A stretch of 64,000 nt of DNA from Aralia elata (lineage: Eukaryota > Streptophyta > Magnoliopsida > Apiales > Araliaceae): the NCBI GenBank assembly GCA_034770075.1, contig CM068384.1, positions 101,246,433-101,310,432 of the forward strand, in the 5' to 3' direction. Positions 25,060-37,019 of this stretch are shown piece after piece. A program made the position numbers and the translations under genes. Positions within the stretch are counted from its first letter, which is position 1. The number at the start of each line of letters is the position of its first letter. Under the pieces are notes generated by a model. That model was not told the DNA's origin, did no database searches, and saw only the letters and a list, made by a program, of their open reading frames with translations.

Positions 25060-26579
25060 CATCAAAACCATACATAAAACCATACATTAAATATGCATGT
25101 ACCGAGTAGAGAGATTGTGACATAGAAGAATATATACATTAAATTTGTTTTACGTGTTGAATATTATACAGAGCAATTAATTATGGTAAACCCTAAACGA
25201 CAATAACTACAAGTTTTCTAGTACTGTGAGAGTGACTGTTGGGATTTTCTTTGCCGCCACAAAACTACTTCCAAGTTGGATCTACCAAGTGGTTGACATT
25301 TGCACAAGTGAGAACCATAAAAAAGATCTGGAAAATGAAAGAGAATCCATAAAACTCGTTTATCTTAGTTGAATATTAATTCATATATATTCAAGATTGA
25401 TTTATGTAAGACGATTGTTAAAGTAGAAATACTCTTAACAGAACAATAAGTGTCACTTTAAAGTATAAAGAGTTGCTAAAACAATTATAAAAATGTCGTT
25501 AAATATATATTTGTTCTAACAACATTTTATTTATTCTGTCAATTTCTACCATCATATATAAACCAAAAAGGTAATATGTTAGTGATAAATACCTCTTTTT
25601 TATTGTTGTGTAAAGTCATATATTTGAGTTTAGCATTCAGTAAAATGATGACACTACAAAAGATTAAAAGATAAATTTTCTCTAAGTTCTTTCCTAATAT
25701 CTCTCCCGATCCCTTCTCCAGGACTCCTATAAACCCCTGAATAAAATGTATCTCTCCAATCAAATAGTAATAGTATCGGTTCTAAAAAAAGACAATATGT
25801 ATACCTAATAACTAATAATAATAATAAATAAAAATGTGGAGAAGTATTTATTCCTAAAGCATCAGAAGAAATGATGAAGTAAAGAAAGATTGTGAAATCC
25901 CATTTAGCAAAGAAATTTCGCAAAGAAATTTGATTAAGGGCTCAATTGCAATCAGTATTAAATCTTATTCTGGCTCACAAAACAGTCTTAGCTATTGTTC
26001 AGATAAAACAAATATCTCCTAATCTTATTTTAGCTCATAAAACAATCAGTTTTATAACATGAATAATACTATGTGCATAAACTGTATATAAAAAGTTGTG
26101 CACAAAATATAAGACTCATGTATTGTTTACCAATAAAAATGTGTAAACTATCTAATCATAGGCTCCCCTTCTTATTTTCTCTCCTTTTTTATACTGTTTG
26201 CACACAATTTTTGTATATAATTTGTATCCCTAATATTGCTCTTATAACATACACGTCCAAGATGGAACAAATTGAAAAATATTATAAATAATATTATATG
26301 TACAAACTATACACAAAAATTATGCACAAATGGTAGAACTTATATATAATGCATACTAATAAAGATGCATAAAAATTCAAATAATAGGTTCTTTTTTTTA
26401 TTCTCTTTTATTATACTGTTTTTGTGTATATTTTTGTGTATAATCAGTACAGAAAAAATACTGTAAATATTATTAGGATTATGTTAAGACAAAACAGACA
26501 TCCCTTTATACTATTTTCCCCCCTTCCTTTTCCTCCTTTTTATTCTCTACTACTATATATTGTTGAAACAGTCCAAATT
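25060..26579 (+). repeat. Duplicated module, copy D, left part
   Basis: Very similar to copy E (47251-48890) over its whole length, for example CATTAAATATGCATGTACCG, CACAAGTGAGAACCATAAAA, GGGCTCAATTGCAATCA and GTTGAAACAGTCCAAATT. It is interrupted at 26580 by the Gypsy element and resumes at 39203. Copy E has the uninterrupted order and serves as an approximate empty site. Confidence 0.75.
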
Positions 26580-28744
26580 TGTGACGCCCCCAAATCCGGG
26601 GTCTCTTTACCCACAGATTCGGTGCTTACGGTACTACACATCCATCGTCTATTCTACCCATTCATCATCAATATAAGGACAGAAATGTAATTACTGACTA
26701 TTACATGACGCTTACTCTATAAATCCTAGGTTCTAAGACCTTGACATAAGTACATAACATCTTAACATAATTAATACAATCCAGAATGATCACACATTCT
26801 TAGCATAAACTATTACAAAAGCGGATATGATATAATATCCTTTACTCGGTAACTTTTCACTTACCTTTATCCTTGCGGGAACCCCCCGCCGGCTCTGCCT
26901 TAGCTGAAAGCACGTAATTTAAAGCAAGAATGAGCATTCGATTGCTCAGCAAGTATAACATTTAAATAACAACAACATCATTAAAAGTCATGCTTCCAGT
27001 TCTACAACTGAACAATAGTTGAGAACATATTTTGAATAAATAGGAACAATGATAAGGTATTCCTTTACATCATTAACATTTTTGAGCAACTGACTGAGTG
27101 GTCAAATGATCTTGAACTTTCTTCTTTCATCAAAGGGTTTAATAGTTTTATAACTATAAACCGAACATTTTTTCTCTGGGCATTTTAAGGGATCAGCCTA
27201 TCATACCCTATGTTGTACAATATCTATGTAAACGTCTAAGCGTCAAGTTATCACCCATATAGGGTCAATCGGTTATCCCCAATAGTAAGGTTGTTCTTCT
27301 CAGCTTTACATTAAGGAAATCCAGGTCAAACAATTTGATTGGATAGCTACAATAGATATCAATAATATCTTGATGAATCATTCTTAAATCAACAAGGCAA
27401 TTCAATATAAGTGTAGCCGAAACAATTGGCTTAGACAACCATCTCAACAGTTCATGGAATGTAGAACTTTAAAGCTTCAATAACATGCATTATAACATAA
27501 CTGGATATCTTGAATAAAAATAAGAGTACTTGCACAATAATGATTTGTGAAAGCTTAAAATTTATATAACATCGGAAACTCGTACAATATATATAAGAGT
27601 TGTACAGTTTAAGAAACTTGCATAATACACCGCATCCTGCTCGAATGTAAATTGAGTAGGGTTAAAGGAAACTTACCTCGAGCGTCTGCTACAGAATTAT
27701 AAGACACTTCCTTCAAATATCTTCTTGGTTTTCTCCTTTTTGAATGCTAGAACTCCTTCTAGATCTTTGCTAGAATCTCTTTTCTTCTTTCTTGAGTACT
27801 CCCGAACTTTTCCTTCAAGTTTTAGCTCTCACCCACTTCTTCTTTCTTCTTCACCCACTCGGTTTCTCTCTCTAGCTTCTTCTTCTCCTTCTTTCTGTTG
27901 AAAATCTTCTCTCTTCTCACTCTTTTTCTTTCTGCCACTGAACTCTCTCAACTCTCTTAGCAATGAACTGAAGTTGAGTCTGAAATGAGGACGAGAGTGA
28001 AGAGGTCGTACGAATTGAATGGGGGAGGGACAAATGAATGTCTCAATGCTCTTAGGAAATGGGTTTAAGGTGAATGTCCTCCACTATTGGCTTCCCCATG
28101 TAGTGGTTTGGAAAATGTCCAACATGCCCGCAAATTCTTCCTCCCCTCAATTCTAATTGGCTAATGGAGTTTGGTTGGTCCCCATTTTGAGTAACATGCA
28201 ATTATAATATTAACTCCCATTTGGTCTCTCTCTCTCTCTCTACCCACTACTCGTATACACCTCCTTAATAACCAAATTGGTCCTTTATTCTACTAAATAA
28301 TCACATGGGTTATGCAAATGGTTGGGTTATGGGTAAAATTAATGGATATTGGGTTGGACCATTTATTAGGGTCACCCATAACAAATATTTGGGCTATCAA
28401 TTAAATCATCATTGAGCTCAAATAAATAAATCCAACACTTGAAAAAATTATCACTTCGCATACACGCTCTAACGAAATTAATAGCATTCGAAAAACGCAA
28501 AGAAATATTCTGGCGTAAATAGTGTTCGAGAATAGTAACTCGTAAAATAGTGATTTTGCGACATAACGCGAAAAATCAAATTATCCGCTTACGCGAAACT
28601 TGTTACACATAAAATTCATGCATTCACATAATCTGGGTTATAATATAACCTTTAAACACATCACATAAAAATAAAAAATTTAATATATTCCATAATATTA
28701 ATAAATCTAAATTACAAAGGTATACACGATTCGCGATCGTTACA
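26580..28744 (-). repeat. 3' LTR of the Gypsy element (2165 bp)
   Basis: TGTGACGCC...CGTTACA on the plus strand, TG..CA in either reading. Next to it on the inner side is the polypurine tract. Compared with the 5' LTR it has a small deletion near 27270, after GGGTCAATCGGT. Contains (CT)n at about 28230-28247. Confidence 0.93.
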
Positions 28745-28757
28745 TCCTCCCCTCCTT
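28745..28757 (-). other. Polypurine tract
   Basis: Minus strand AAGGAGGGGAGGA immediately before the TGTAACG start of the 3' LTR. It is the expected primer site for plus-strand DNA synthesis. Confidence 0.85.
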
Positions 28758-28791
28758 ATAAGGATTCTGTCCCCAGAATCACCGTACAAGG

Positions 28792-31700
28792 TTAAACAAA
28801 AAGTTGAGGGTAATTCTCTCTCATTCGATCTTCGAGTTCCCACGTAGCTTCTTCGGCATTGTGATTCCTCCATATCACCTTTACAGAAGGTATAACTTTG
28901 TTTCTTAAAACTTGCTCTTTCCTATCAACTATTTGAACTGGAACTTCCTCATACGATAAGTCATTTTCAACTTGTAAGGGTTTGTACTCTATCACATGCT
29001 TATAGTCCGGTTTGTAAGGTTGTAATACTGACACATAAAACACGTTATGAATGTGATCCATCTCCGGAGGTAAGGCTACCTCGTAAGCCACTTCTCCTAC
29101 ACGTCTTAACATTTCAAAAGGTCCAATAAACCTCGGACTCAACTTTCCCTTCTTCCCGAATCGTATCTTTCCCTTCCAAGGAGACACTTTTAAAAACACG
29201 TGACTGCCGACATCGAAGTCTCTCGTCTGGCGATGCTGATCTGCATACTTCTTTTGTCGGTCTTGGGCTGCAACTAATCTTGCTTTTATCACTTTTATAA
29301 TTTCCGCTGTCTGCTGTACCAATTCTGGTCCCAGCAATTGACATTCTCCTACTTCATCCCAACACAATGGCGTCCTGCACTTTCTTTCATATAACGCTTC
29401 GTAAGGCGGCATGCCTATACTTGCGTGGTAACTGTTGTTGTATGCAAACTCTACCAACGGTAAGTGATTATCCCAATTTCCTTTGAAATCCATGACACAA
29501 GCTCTCAGCATATCTTCCAACGTTTGAATCGTCCTTTCACTTTGCCCATCAGTCTGAGGGTGATACGTCGTGCTCAATCTCAACTGCGTTCCCATACACT
29601 CTTGTAAGCTTTTTCAGAAATTCGATGTGAAACGCGGGTCACGATCTGACACGATCGATACTGGTACTCCATGCCTTGATACAATTTCCTTGACATATAG
29701 CTTCGCCAATTGATCCAGATTAAACCTAATTTTGATCGGCAGAAAATGTGCTGACTTTGACAATCGATCCACGATAACCCATATCGCGTCATAACCTTTT
29801 TGAGTAGCTGGAAGTCCTACCACGAAATCCATCGTAATATGCTCCCATTTCCATTCTGGTATCTCCAAGGGTTGCAACAGACCACTGGGTCTTTGATATT
29901 CTGCTTTAATCTTTTGACAAGTTAGACACTTTGCAACACACTCTGCAACTTCTCGTTTTATATTTGGCCACCAAAAATGTTGTCGAAGATCTTGATACAT
30001 TTTTGTGCTTCCCGGGTGAATTGAAAATCTCGAACTGTGAGCCTCTTGCAAAATTTCCTCTCTCACTTCTGGTACTGACGGTACCCAAATTCTTCCTTCA
30101 AATCTCAACAGTTCTTCGTTATCGAGTTTAAACTTAACTCCTTCCCCTTCGAAAATTCTTTTCCTTATCCTTTCGCACTCCTCATCCTGGAGCTGCGCTT
30201 CTTTCACTCTATCCAACAAAGTTGGGCGAGTCTCCATCGTGAGTAACATGTCCACTGTCTCCTTCGGATACTTCGCTTCTAACTCCATTTTTGCCATTTT
30301 CGCTACTAGCTTTTCTTGAGCTGTTAGCATCAATAACTTCACAACACCCTTTCTGTTTAAGGCGTCGGCCACCACATTCGCTTTTCCCGGATGGTAGAGA
30401 ATTTCACAATCATAATCCTTGATTAATTCTAACCATTGCCTCTATCGCATATTCAACTCCTTTTGTGTGAAGATATATTTCAGCCTCTTATGGTCCGTAT
30501 ATATCTCACATTTCTCTCCGTACAAGTAATGCCTCCATATCTTTAGAGCAAACACTACCGCTGTCAACTCCAAATCGTGAGTTGGGTATCCCTTCTCATA
30601 ATCCTTCAACTGCCTCGACGCATACGCAATGACCTTGTCGTGTTGCATAAGCACACAACTTAGTCCCTTGAGAGATGTATCGCTATACACCACAAAACTC
30701 CCCGTATCCTCCGCTAGAGATAATACAGGTGCTTCACTTAGCCTTTTCTTCAGTTCCCGAAAACTTTCTTCACACTTCTCCGTCCATACAAATTTCACTG
30801 CTTTTCTCGTCAGATAGGTCAACGGAGTTGCTATCCTAGATAAATCCTGAATAAATCGTCGATAATAACCTGCTAATCCTAAGAAACTTCTCACTTCCAT
30901 CGGTGTCTTTGGCTGTTCCCAATTTATCACCGCTTCCACTTTTGCAGGGTCGGCCGAAATTCCATCTTCATCAATTACATGACCTAGAAAATGCACACTT
31001 TCCAACCAAAATTCACATTTCGACAATTTTGCGTACAACTTTTCTCTTCTCAGCGATTCCAATATTACTCTCAAATGTTCTACATGCTCTTCTTGGGTTT
31101 TGGAATAAACCAAAATATCGTCAATAAACACCACCACAAATTTGTCAAGTTGCGGTTTAAACACTCTATTCATTAAATCCATGAACGCTGCTAGTGCATT
31201 TGTCAATCCAAACGACATCACCAAAAATTCGTAATGCCCATAGCGAGTTCTGAACGCCGTCTTTGGTACATCCACCTTTCTGACCTTTAACTGATGATAT
31301 CCACTCCTCAAATCTATCTTCGAGAAATATTTCGCTCCTTTCAATTGATCAAACAAATTGTCAATCCTTGGTAATGGATATTTGTTCTTAATAGTGACCT
31401 TATTCAACTCTCTGTAATCGATATAAAGTCGTAATGACCCATCCTTCTTCTTAACAAACAACACTGGTGCTCCCCATGGCGAGACACTAGGTTGAATATA
31501 CTTTTTATTCAACAATTCTTGCAATTAAACCATCAGTTCCTTCATTTCAATTGGAGCCATTCTGTACGGGGCTTTCGAAATTGGAGCCTTCCCTGGTACT
31601 AAATCGATGATAAACTTGATTTCTCTGTCTGGCGGAAGTCCTGGTAGCTCATCCGGGAACACGTCCGCAAACTCATTAACTACAGGTATATCATCTAACC

Positions 31701-33315
31701 TAACTTCCTCCCTCTGAGTATCTATTATGTACCCTAAGTATCTTGTACATCCCTTTCTTAACAATCTCTTGGCCTGCAATATCGTCAGACAACTCGATTG
31801 TCGTGGTGACTTGCTGCCGAAAAACACTACCTTCGACTTCTTCGGAGTCATAAGGTTTATACATTTCCTCTGGAAATCGATTATTGCCCCATGGTTAAAT
31901 AACCAATCCATTCCCAAAATGACATCGAACTCCCCAAGGAAAATTGGAATCAAATCTACAAACATTTCATGTCCCCCGATACTTACACGACAATTCTTAC
32001 ATATAAGCTCGACAGGAATTACTTCCTTATTCGCAACCTCTATATTAAGGGGATATTCTAACTTTTCGTGAAACAAATTCAACTTCTTAGCAAAATTATC
32101 AGATATAAATGAGCAAGTAGCACCCGAATGGAACAATACATAGGCATTTATATCGTTGATCGGAATGATACCTGACACCACGTCTTTTGATCTCACAGCA
32201 TCCTGCACTGTCATGTTGAAGGTTCTGGCTGTTGGTCGAGTTGGTTGAACTGGTGCTGTGATGGATAACTTGCCACTATTATTAGGTCCTCTGCTTCCGC
32301 TCCCTTCACCTGTACCCTTCTTAGGGCAATTTCTTGCCATGTAATCTAGCGCTCCGCAATTAAAGCATGCTCCTTTCTTTGGGTTAGGACAGTTAGGAGA
32401 GATATGTCCCTCTTGTCCACAACTATAGCAAACAGTTTTTCCCTTCAAGCATAATCCCGTGTGATTCTTCCCACACTTCTTACACTACTCTACCCGCTTC
32501 TTCGGGTCTCCTTACTTATTCCCAGAATTTCCAAAATTCTCAGGGGCATTCCACTTTCTCTTGTGTCCTCCACCATTGCCACTACTTCCCTCAACCTTAT
32601 TTCCTCCTTCTATCTTCTTGTTCTTCTTTTCTTGGTTGAACCGAGTCAACGCTTCGCTTCCACCTTCAGCTATGATCGCCTTCTCTAGCACTGATGCAAA
32701 GGACTTTAACTGGAACATTGAAACTCGAATGTAAAGCCAAGGCTTCAGTCCTTGTTCAAACCTTCGTGCCTTTCTTTCGTCGGTATTTACTTTGTATGGT
32801 GCAAATCGTGCCAACTCATTAAATTTTGAAGCATATTCCGGCACTGACATCGTTCCTTGCTTAAGCTCCAAAAATTGTACCTCCATCTGGTTTTGCGTAC
32901 TAGGTGGAAAGTACGTCTCGAAGAACATTTCTTTAAACTTCTCCCATGTAATAACTTCTTGCCCTCCTCGACACTTATTAGCCTGCCACCAATAACTTGC
33001 TTCTGCCTTCAATATGAATGTAGCAAAAGCGGTCTTCTGTACCTCCACTACTCGCGCTACTTCGAATACCTTTTCCATCTCCATAATCCACGTTTGGGCT
33101 TCGATCGGATTGGTAGTCCCTCGAAACTCTGGAGGTCCTAAGGCTTTAAAATCCTTAAAAGTCGTGGCCTGATTCATAAGAGCTCCCACAAGCAGGTTCA
33201 CAAATTGCTGCATGGGGTTAGCGTCAGCTTCCCCAGTTCCTTCGACAGATTCCTCGGGCGTAGGCTGAGTCGGCTGTCTTCTTCTTGGCGGCATCTTACT
33301 GTTAAACATTCGCAT
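28792..33315 (-). pseudogene. Gag-Pol polyprotein of the Tekay-like Gypsy element, five nonsense codons, no frameshift
   Basis: One frame of about 1,500 codons; the likely start is MPPRRR at 33294. Order: Gag core (SYWWQANKCRGG, WEKFKEMFFETYFP); zinc knuckle CYSCGQEGHISPNC and a second with His replaced by Tyr; protease; reverse transcriptase with FIDDILVYS (Asp near residue 725); RNase H (VVYSDTSLKG); integrase with HHCC zinc site and Asp, Asp, Glu near residues 1156, 1217 and 1253 (the last two 36 apart, as in D,D35E); and a C-terminal chromodomain (VKVIWRNHNAEEATWE), which marks chromoviruses. Stops lie at 32512-32514, 32485-32487, 31525-31527, 30442-30444 and 29614-29616; each is a Gln or Trp codon changed by a C-to-T or G-to-A transition, shown for the first three by the second copy at 50.4 kb. 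The protease motif reads HSGAT instead of DSGAT at 32128-32130. Confidence 0.95.
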
Positions 33316-33609
33316 TATCAGTTCATTATCTACTTATCTAATATATTCAAGAACTATCTTAAGTACTTATATATAATACATGACATGTTTAGCAAACATA
33401 GGTATATATACATAAGCTTCATTCAGTACATCGTACATATAGCATATCTGCCAATAACATCTTCCCTCCCGTTTAGCAAAGCAAAAATTTTGGGATTACA
33501 TCATCATCATATCCCACTATTTACATCAAAATTTGGGATTTACAATACAAGTACATACACACATAGATATATAAACATATATATATCCTAACATCTGTCT
33601 ACTAAAAAT
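33316..33609. other. Spacer between gag and the upstream ORF
   Basis: About 290 bases of AT-rich sequence without a recognised feature inside the Gypsy element. Confidence 0.6.
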
Positions 33610-34290
33610 CTAAGGAAGTATTCTATGCTCAACGGCGTCATCATACTCTTGACTCATGATGTGAATCATCCTCCTCTTATCCATGATAAACCAAGGGTAA
33701 TCGGGCAGTGTCGGATAATAGTACATCCGATCTTGTGCTCTTCCAAATGCAGTACAGAAGGCATACTCCATCTCATCCATCTTTGCTTTCTTAGACCGAA
33801 CTTCTCCTTCAACACAATCTACGCATCGAGTGGCTCTAACCCACGCGTTCGTCATCCTCGCTCGCTCAGCTGACTCTTCCCGTAGCCGATCGTTAACAAT
33901 TACATGCTCGACTTGCAACTGTGTCACCCTCTATTCTGCCTGAACCAGTCTCTGCTTGAGCTCTGCTACTTGGGCATTGAGGTCTTGAATTGTTACCTCC
34001 TGCTGGTTAATTTTGGCTTGGCATTCGTCAGCTTGCCCTTCTAACTCTAGAACTCTGTATTGTAACTCCATGTTACTATTATACACTAAGCTAAACAAAT
34101 CTCCTTCTATCTCATTCTCCTCTTCTATTTCCTTGGGATCTTCTTCGGGATCCGATTCAGGCTCAAATTTTTGGCCTACTATGATGACTGCTAGAACTAG
34201 CTCTATCGGTGCAAACTGCTTCCATACTACATGACTATCTCGCGACTCTTCCTCAACACCTACGTGACTGGGTTCTCCTATCTCTGGCAT
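33610..34290 (-). pseudogene. Extra coiled-coil ORF between primer site and gag
   Basis: A frame of about 226 codons in the same orientation as gag, beginning MPEIGEPSHVGVEEE. The N-terminal part is acidic (ESDPEEDPKEIEEENEIEG). The middle is heptad-like and rich in Leu, Gln and Glu (LELEGQADECQAKINQQEV, LNAQVAELKQRL), suggesting a coiled coil. The C-terminal part is basic to aromatic (FGRAQDRMYYYPTLPDYPW). One TAG after LVQAE at 33928-33930 splits it; a CAG-to-TAG change explains it. Extra ORFs upstream of gag are known in some large plant Gypsy elements such as Ogre, but I do not recognise this protein. It could be an old structural accessory or a captured host sequence. Confidence 0.6.
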
Positions 34291-34312
34291 TCTGCCACAA
34301 CCAAATACAAAT

Positions 34313-35264
34313 CATCGCGGGTGGCCACGTACACATCCAGCCAATTAATAGGCTGACCCTGAGACTGAGTCTCCTATAAAACATGCCCGTATATTAATAT
34401 ATAAATATGTGATATACTATACTAATTATTGACAGTTGCAAAATACGTACCTGTGCAGCAATATGTTGCAGCTGTGATATACTGCCGCCTCTATATGTGC
34501 CTTTTGCCTTGGCGCCTTCAGGTGCACCTGAGGCTCTGTTAGTGGCGGCAGTCTTACGTCTTTTATTCCAGCTCTCACCCCGCCACAGCTCACACATATC
34601 AGCCCATATGGCCGGCGCGCACCACCAGGGGCTATGCTCGTGCATGTACTGCTCACCCTCCCCTGGATGGTCGACCGATGCATTATTCAGGGCTTTCTGT
34701 CGTTCCTTGTTCAAGTTATCTTTTGTTCGGACGGCGCACTTTTGCCAGAACAATGTCTGTATTATTGATGCATGTGCGTCGTCCCATCTATACCTCTTCT
34801 GCAAATAAAACAACAATAATAATATTAAGACGGTGATAATATAATCCAACACTAATAAACAATATTAGTTCATTTTTTGCATTATCTGTCAGAATTAAAT
34901 AAATTATACCTGAAATTCAGCCCAAACAGCATCCTTATGGGCGAGAGGTGTGCTCGCCCACGTAATCACCGACGTAGGCCAGTTCTGTAAGCATAATTGT
35001 GAAATGCACTTCACAATCTTGTTATCTTGAAAATCCCTACAATATACGACAATTAATATACATTAAAGATAACATTAGTATATATCTACAACATTAACGA
35101 TCATATTGGAGATTGGTTATATGTAATAACTAGATAACGTACGTGCTGTCCAGAGGAGGTCTGATCTGTATAAGAATGCGGTCATTTGGATTACTCGGGG
35201 CCTTCGGGACATGATTAGGCCCTCGACCCAAGCCACGCTTTTTTAGCGGGGCTTCAGAAGACAT
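34313..35264 (-). pseudogene. 5' exons of CACTA transposase (Transposase_24 type), truncated
   Basis: Exons 35264-35143 (MSSEAPLKKRGLGRG), 35036-34910 (KIVKCISQLCLQNWP), 34798-34451 (RYRWDDAHASIIQTLFWQK, then the WWCAPAIWADMCELWRG block) and 34373 to the breakpoint at about 34313 (INWLDVYVATRD). Splice sites agree with the copy at 416-1889, and exons 1-3 have no stop, so this copy shows the undamaged reading of those exons. Exons 5 and 6 are lost at the breakpoint. Confidence 0.8.
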
Positions 35265-36480
35265 CTATAAATACAAAATTATATCATATATAATTTCTTA
35301 AACTTTATCATATTATATTTAATAATATCATATATTATATTGGCCCAAATAAATTTCCAAATGAACAAATATGTGGATATCTAACAAAAATGAAGTGCCA
35401 AGTACCAATATTGCTCAACTTTGTCAAGTACCAATATTGCTAAGTTTGTCAACATGTGCAGCGCAACAAAAGTCTTAAAATAAAAGAAATATATATGAAA
35501 CAACCAAGAAGGAAAAAATATTGCCAAAATGACACAAAGGAAACTTATTATTGTATCAACAACAAAAAATCGAACTTTCTTGTGCAAATTTAAGTATCGA
35601 TATCTATTTATCTATCTATCTATCTATGTATCTTATAGCAAGAGGTAAAAGTAATTGCTCTTTGGTGTTAATAATTTTTCGTATTTCTTTTTTTTATCCT
35701 TTCATTCCCTATTAATTCCTACTTTCACCCCCACCCCAACTCTCTTATCCCTTTTATTCTCCCTCTTTGTCAATCTCTATTTTCACTCTTATATATCCTC
35801 ATTCGTAATAAAAAGTCACCCAATATGTAGGTTACATTTTTTTACTTGAAAGATGGGAGTAAGTTCAAGTCAACTTTTCTTAAATCTTATGCAGGCGGTC
35901 CTAAGTTATAATCTCCTTCCTCCATAATTGAAAATGTAATTCTTCATTGTACCAAATAAATAAATAAAAAATAGTTGGCCCAAGGGAAAAAACACTCTGA
36001 AATTCAACTTGGCTAAGAACACTGACCCAAAGAAAATAATAACCTGGCTGGTATAATGGTATTAATAGGTAAAACTATAGATGTACAATGATTATAGTTA
36101 AACTTTTTTAAAGATTATATATAGATAGTGCTATTCATAATTTTTAAAGGGTTTAAGAGTGCGAGATGAATTTTAATAAGACAATTTTATCTTAATTTCG
36201 AGTATTAATACTTGTAATATTATGGTCTTGCTAACTTAGTATTGGATAGGGCATTATAATCAGGTGATGAAAATTCCAAACAATAAATTTCAGTACAAGA
36301 AAAATTTATACAACGATACCATACCTGATGGAACGACAGAACGGGGCGACGACGGCGACGTGGGCAGGTCCGGCGGCAGGTCCGGCGTTGGGGCGGCGAC
36401 GTCTCAGCTCTCTTCTCCCTCTCTCTTCTCCCTCTTCTCCCTCTCTTCTTTTTCTTTAATTTCTTCTTCGTCTGATGATA
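35265..36480. other. Non-coding middle of CACTA 2
   Basis: AT-rich, without coding potential. It does not match the TNP2 remnant and tandem-repeat region of CACTA 1. A GC-rich then CT-rich stretch at 36340-36470 corresponds to 3700-3830 in CACTA 1. A short (ATCT)n run lies near 35605-35630. Confidence 0.55.
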
Positions 36481-36821
36481 TGGCCTGGTTCTGTTCGAAT
36501 GAATAGGAGTTAAATGCATCAGCGACCGCTATCAGCGACCGGGTGCGGTTGCTGTTTTTCAGTGACGTGGTTTTATTAGCGACCGCAGTCGGTCGCTGTT
36601 ACCATTTTGGTCGCAGTTAGTCTGCCCGCGAACAATTTCGCTAATTTTTTAGGCGGCAAAATTGGGTTAGCGACCGATCAGCGACCGCATGCGGTCGCTG
36701 ATATTAGCCAGCGACCAGATATATTTTCAGTCGCTAATATCGGTCGCTAGTAATAATATTAGCGACTGGATATTGCGGTCGCTGAAAGCTTTGGTCGCTG
36801 TTGCCCAGTTTTCTTGTAGTG

Positions 36822-37019
36822 TTACTACCTTCGGAACATAAGTCTATTAACAACAAGTAAGCACATCAGTTGTTTTATTATCTGTAATGAATTTCCTCAA
36901 TTCATTCCTTAGAACTCTATCCGAGTTTCTCCAACTACTAAATTCTCTATCTTCTTACGAAGCTATATCCTAAGGTTTCCCCACCTAAGGTTTATAACCT
37001 ATCAGCTTTGATACCAACC
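36822..37019 (-). promoter_or_regulatory. Retroelement leader with tRNA primer-binding site
   Basis: Reading the minus strand from the 5' LTR end, GG is followed by TTGGTATCAAAGC (about 37017-37005), one base from the TGGTATCAGAGC signature complementary to the 3' end of initiator tRNA-Met. This primer is usual for plant Ty3/Gypsy elements and fixes the element's orientation. Confidence 0.85.

Larger units (their letters stand above)
34313..36821 (-). mobile_element. Truncated CACTA element 2 inside the Gypsy leader
   Basis: Matches CACTA 1 from about position 980 to its right end, with a different and shorter middle. The right terminus TTTTCTTGTAGTG ends at 36821. The subterminal GCGACCG array (36520-36800), including the same GCGACCGCATGCGGTCGC palindrome (36681-36698), is retained. 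The left terminus is missing: homology stops at CATCGCGGG (34313) within transposase exon 4, directly next to the extra ORF. No matching 3-bp duplication can be shown. It either inserted whole and lost its left half, or was picked up as a fragment. Confidence 0.8.

Noticed and set aside
32461..32688. Plus-strand open frames across 29.9-34.8 kb
   Set aside because: They are antisense shadows of the gag-pol, extra ORF and transposase reading frames.
34394..34852. Single-exon 152-codon gene
   Set aside because: It is transposase exon 3 with intron read-through on both sides; splice sites match the copy at 1.1-1.5 kb.
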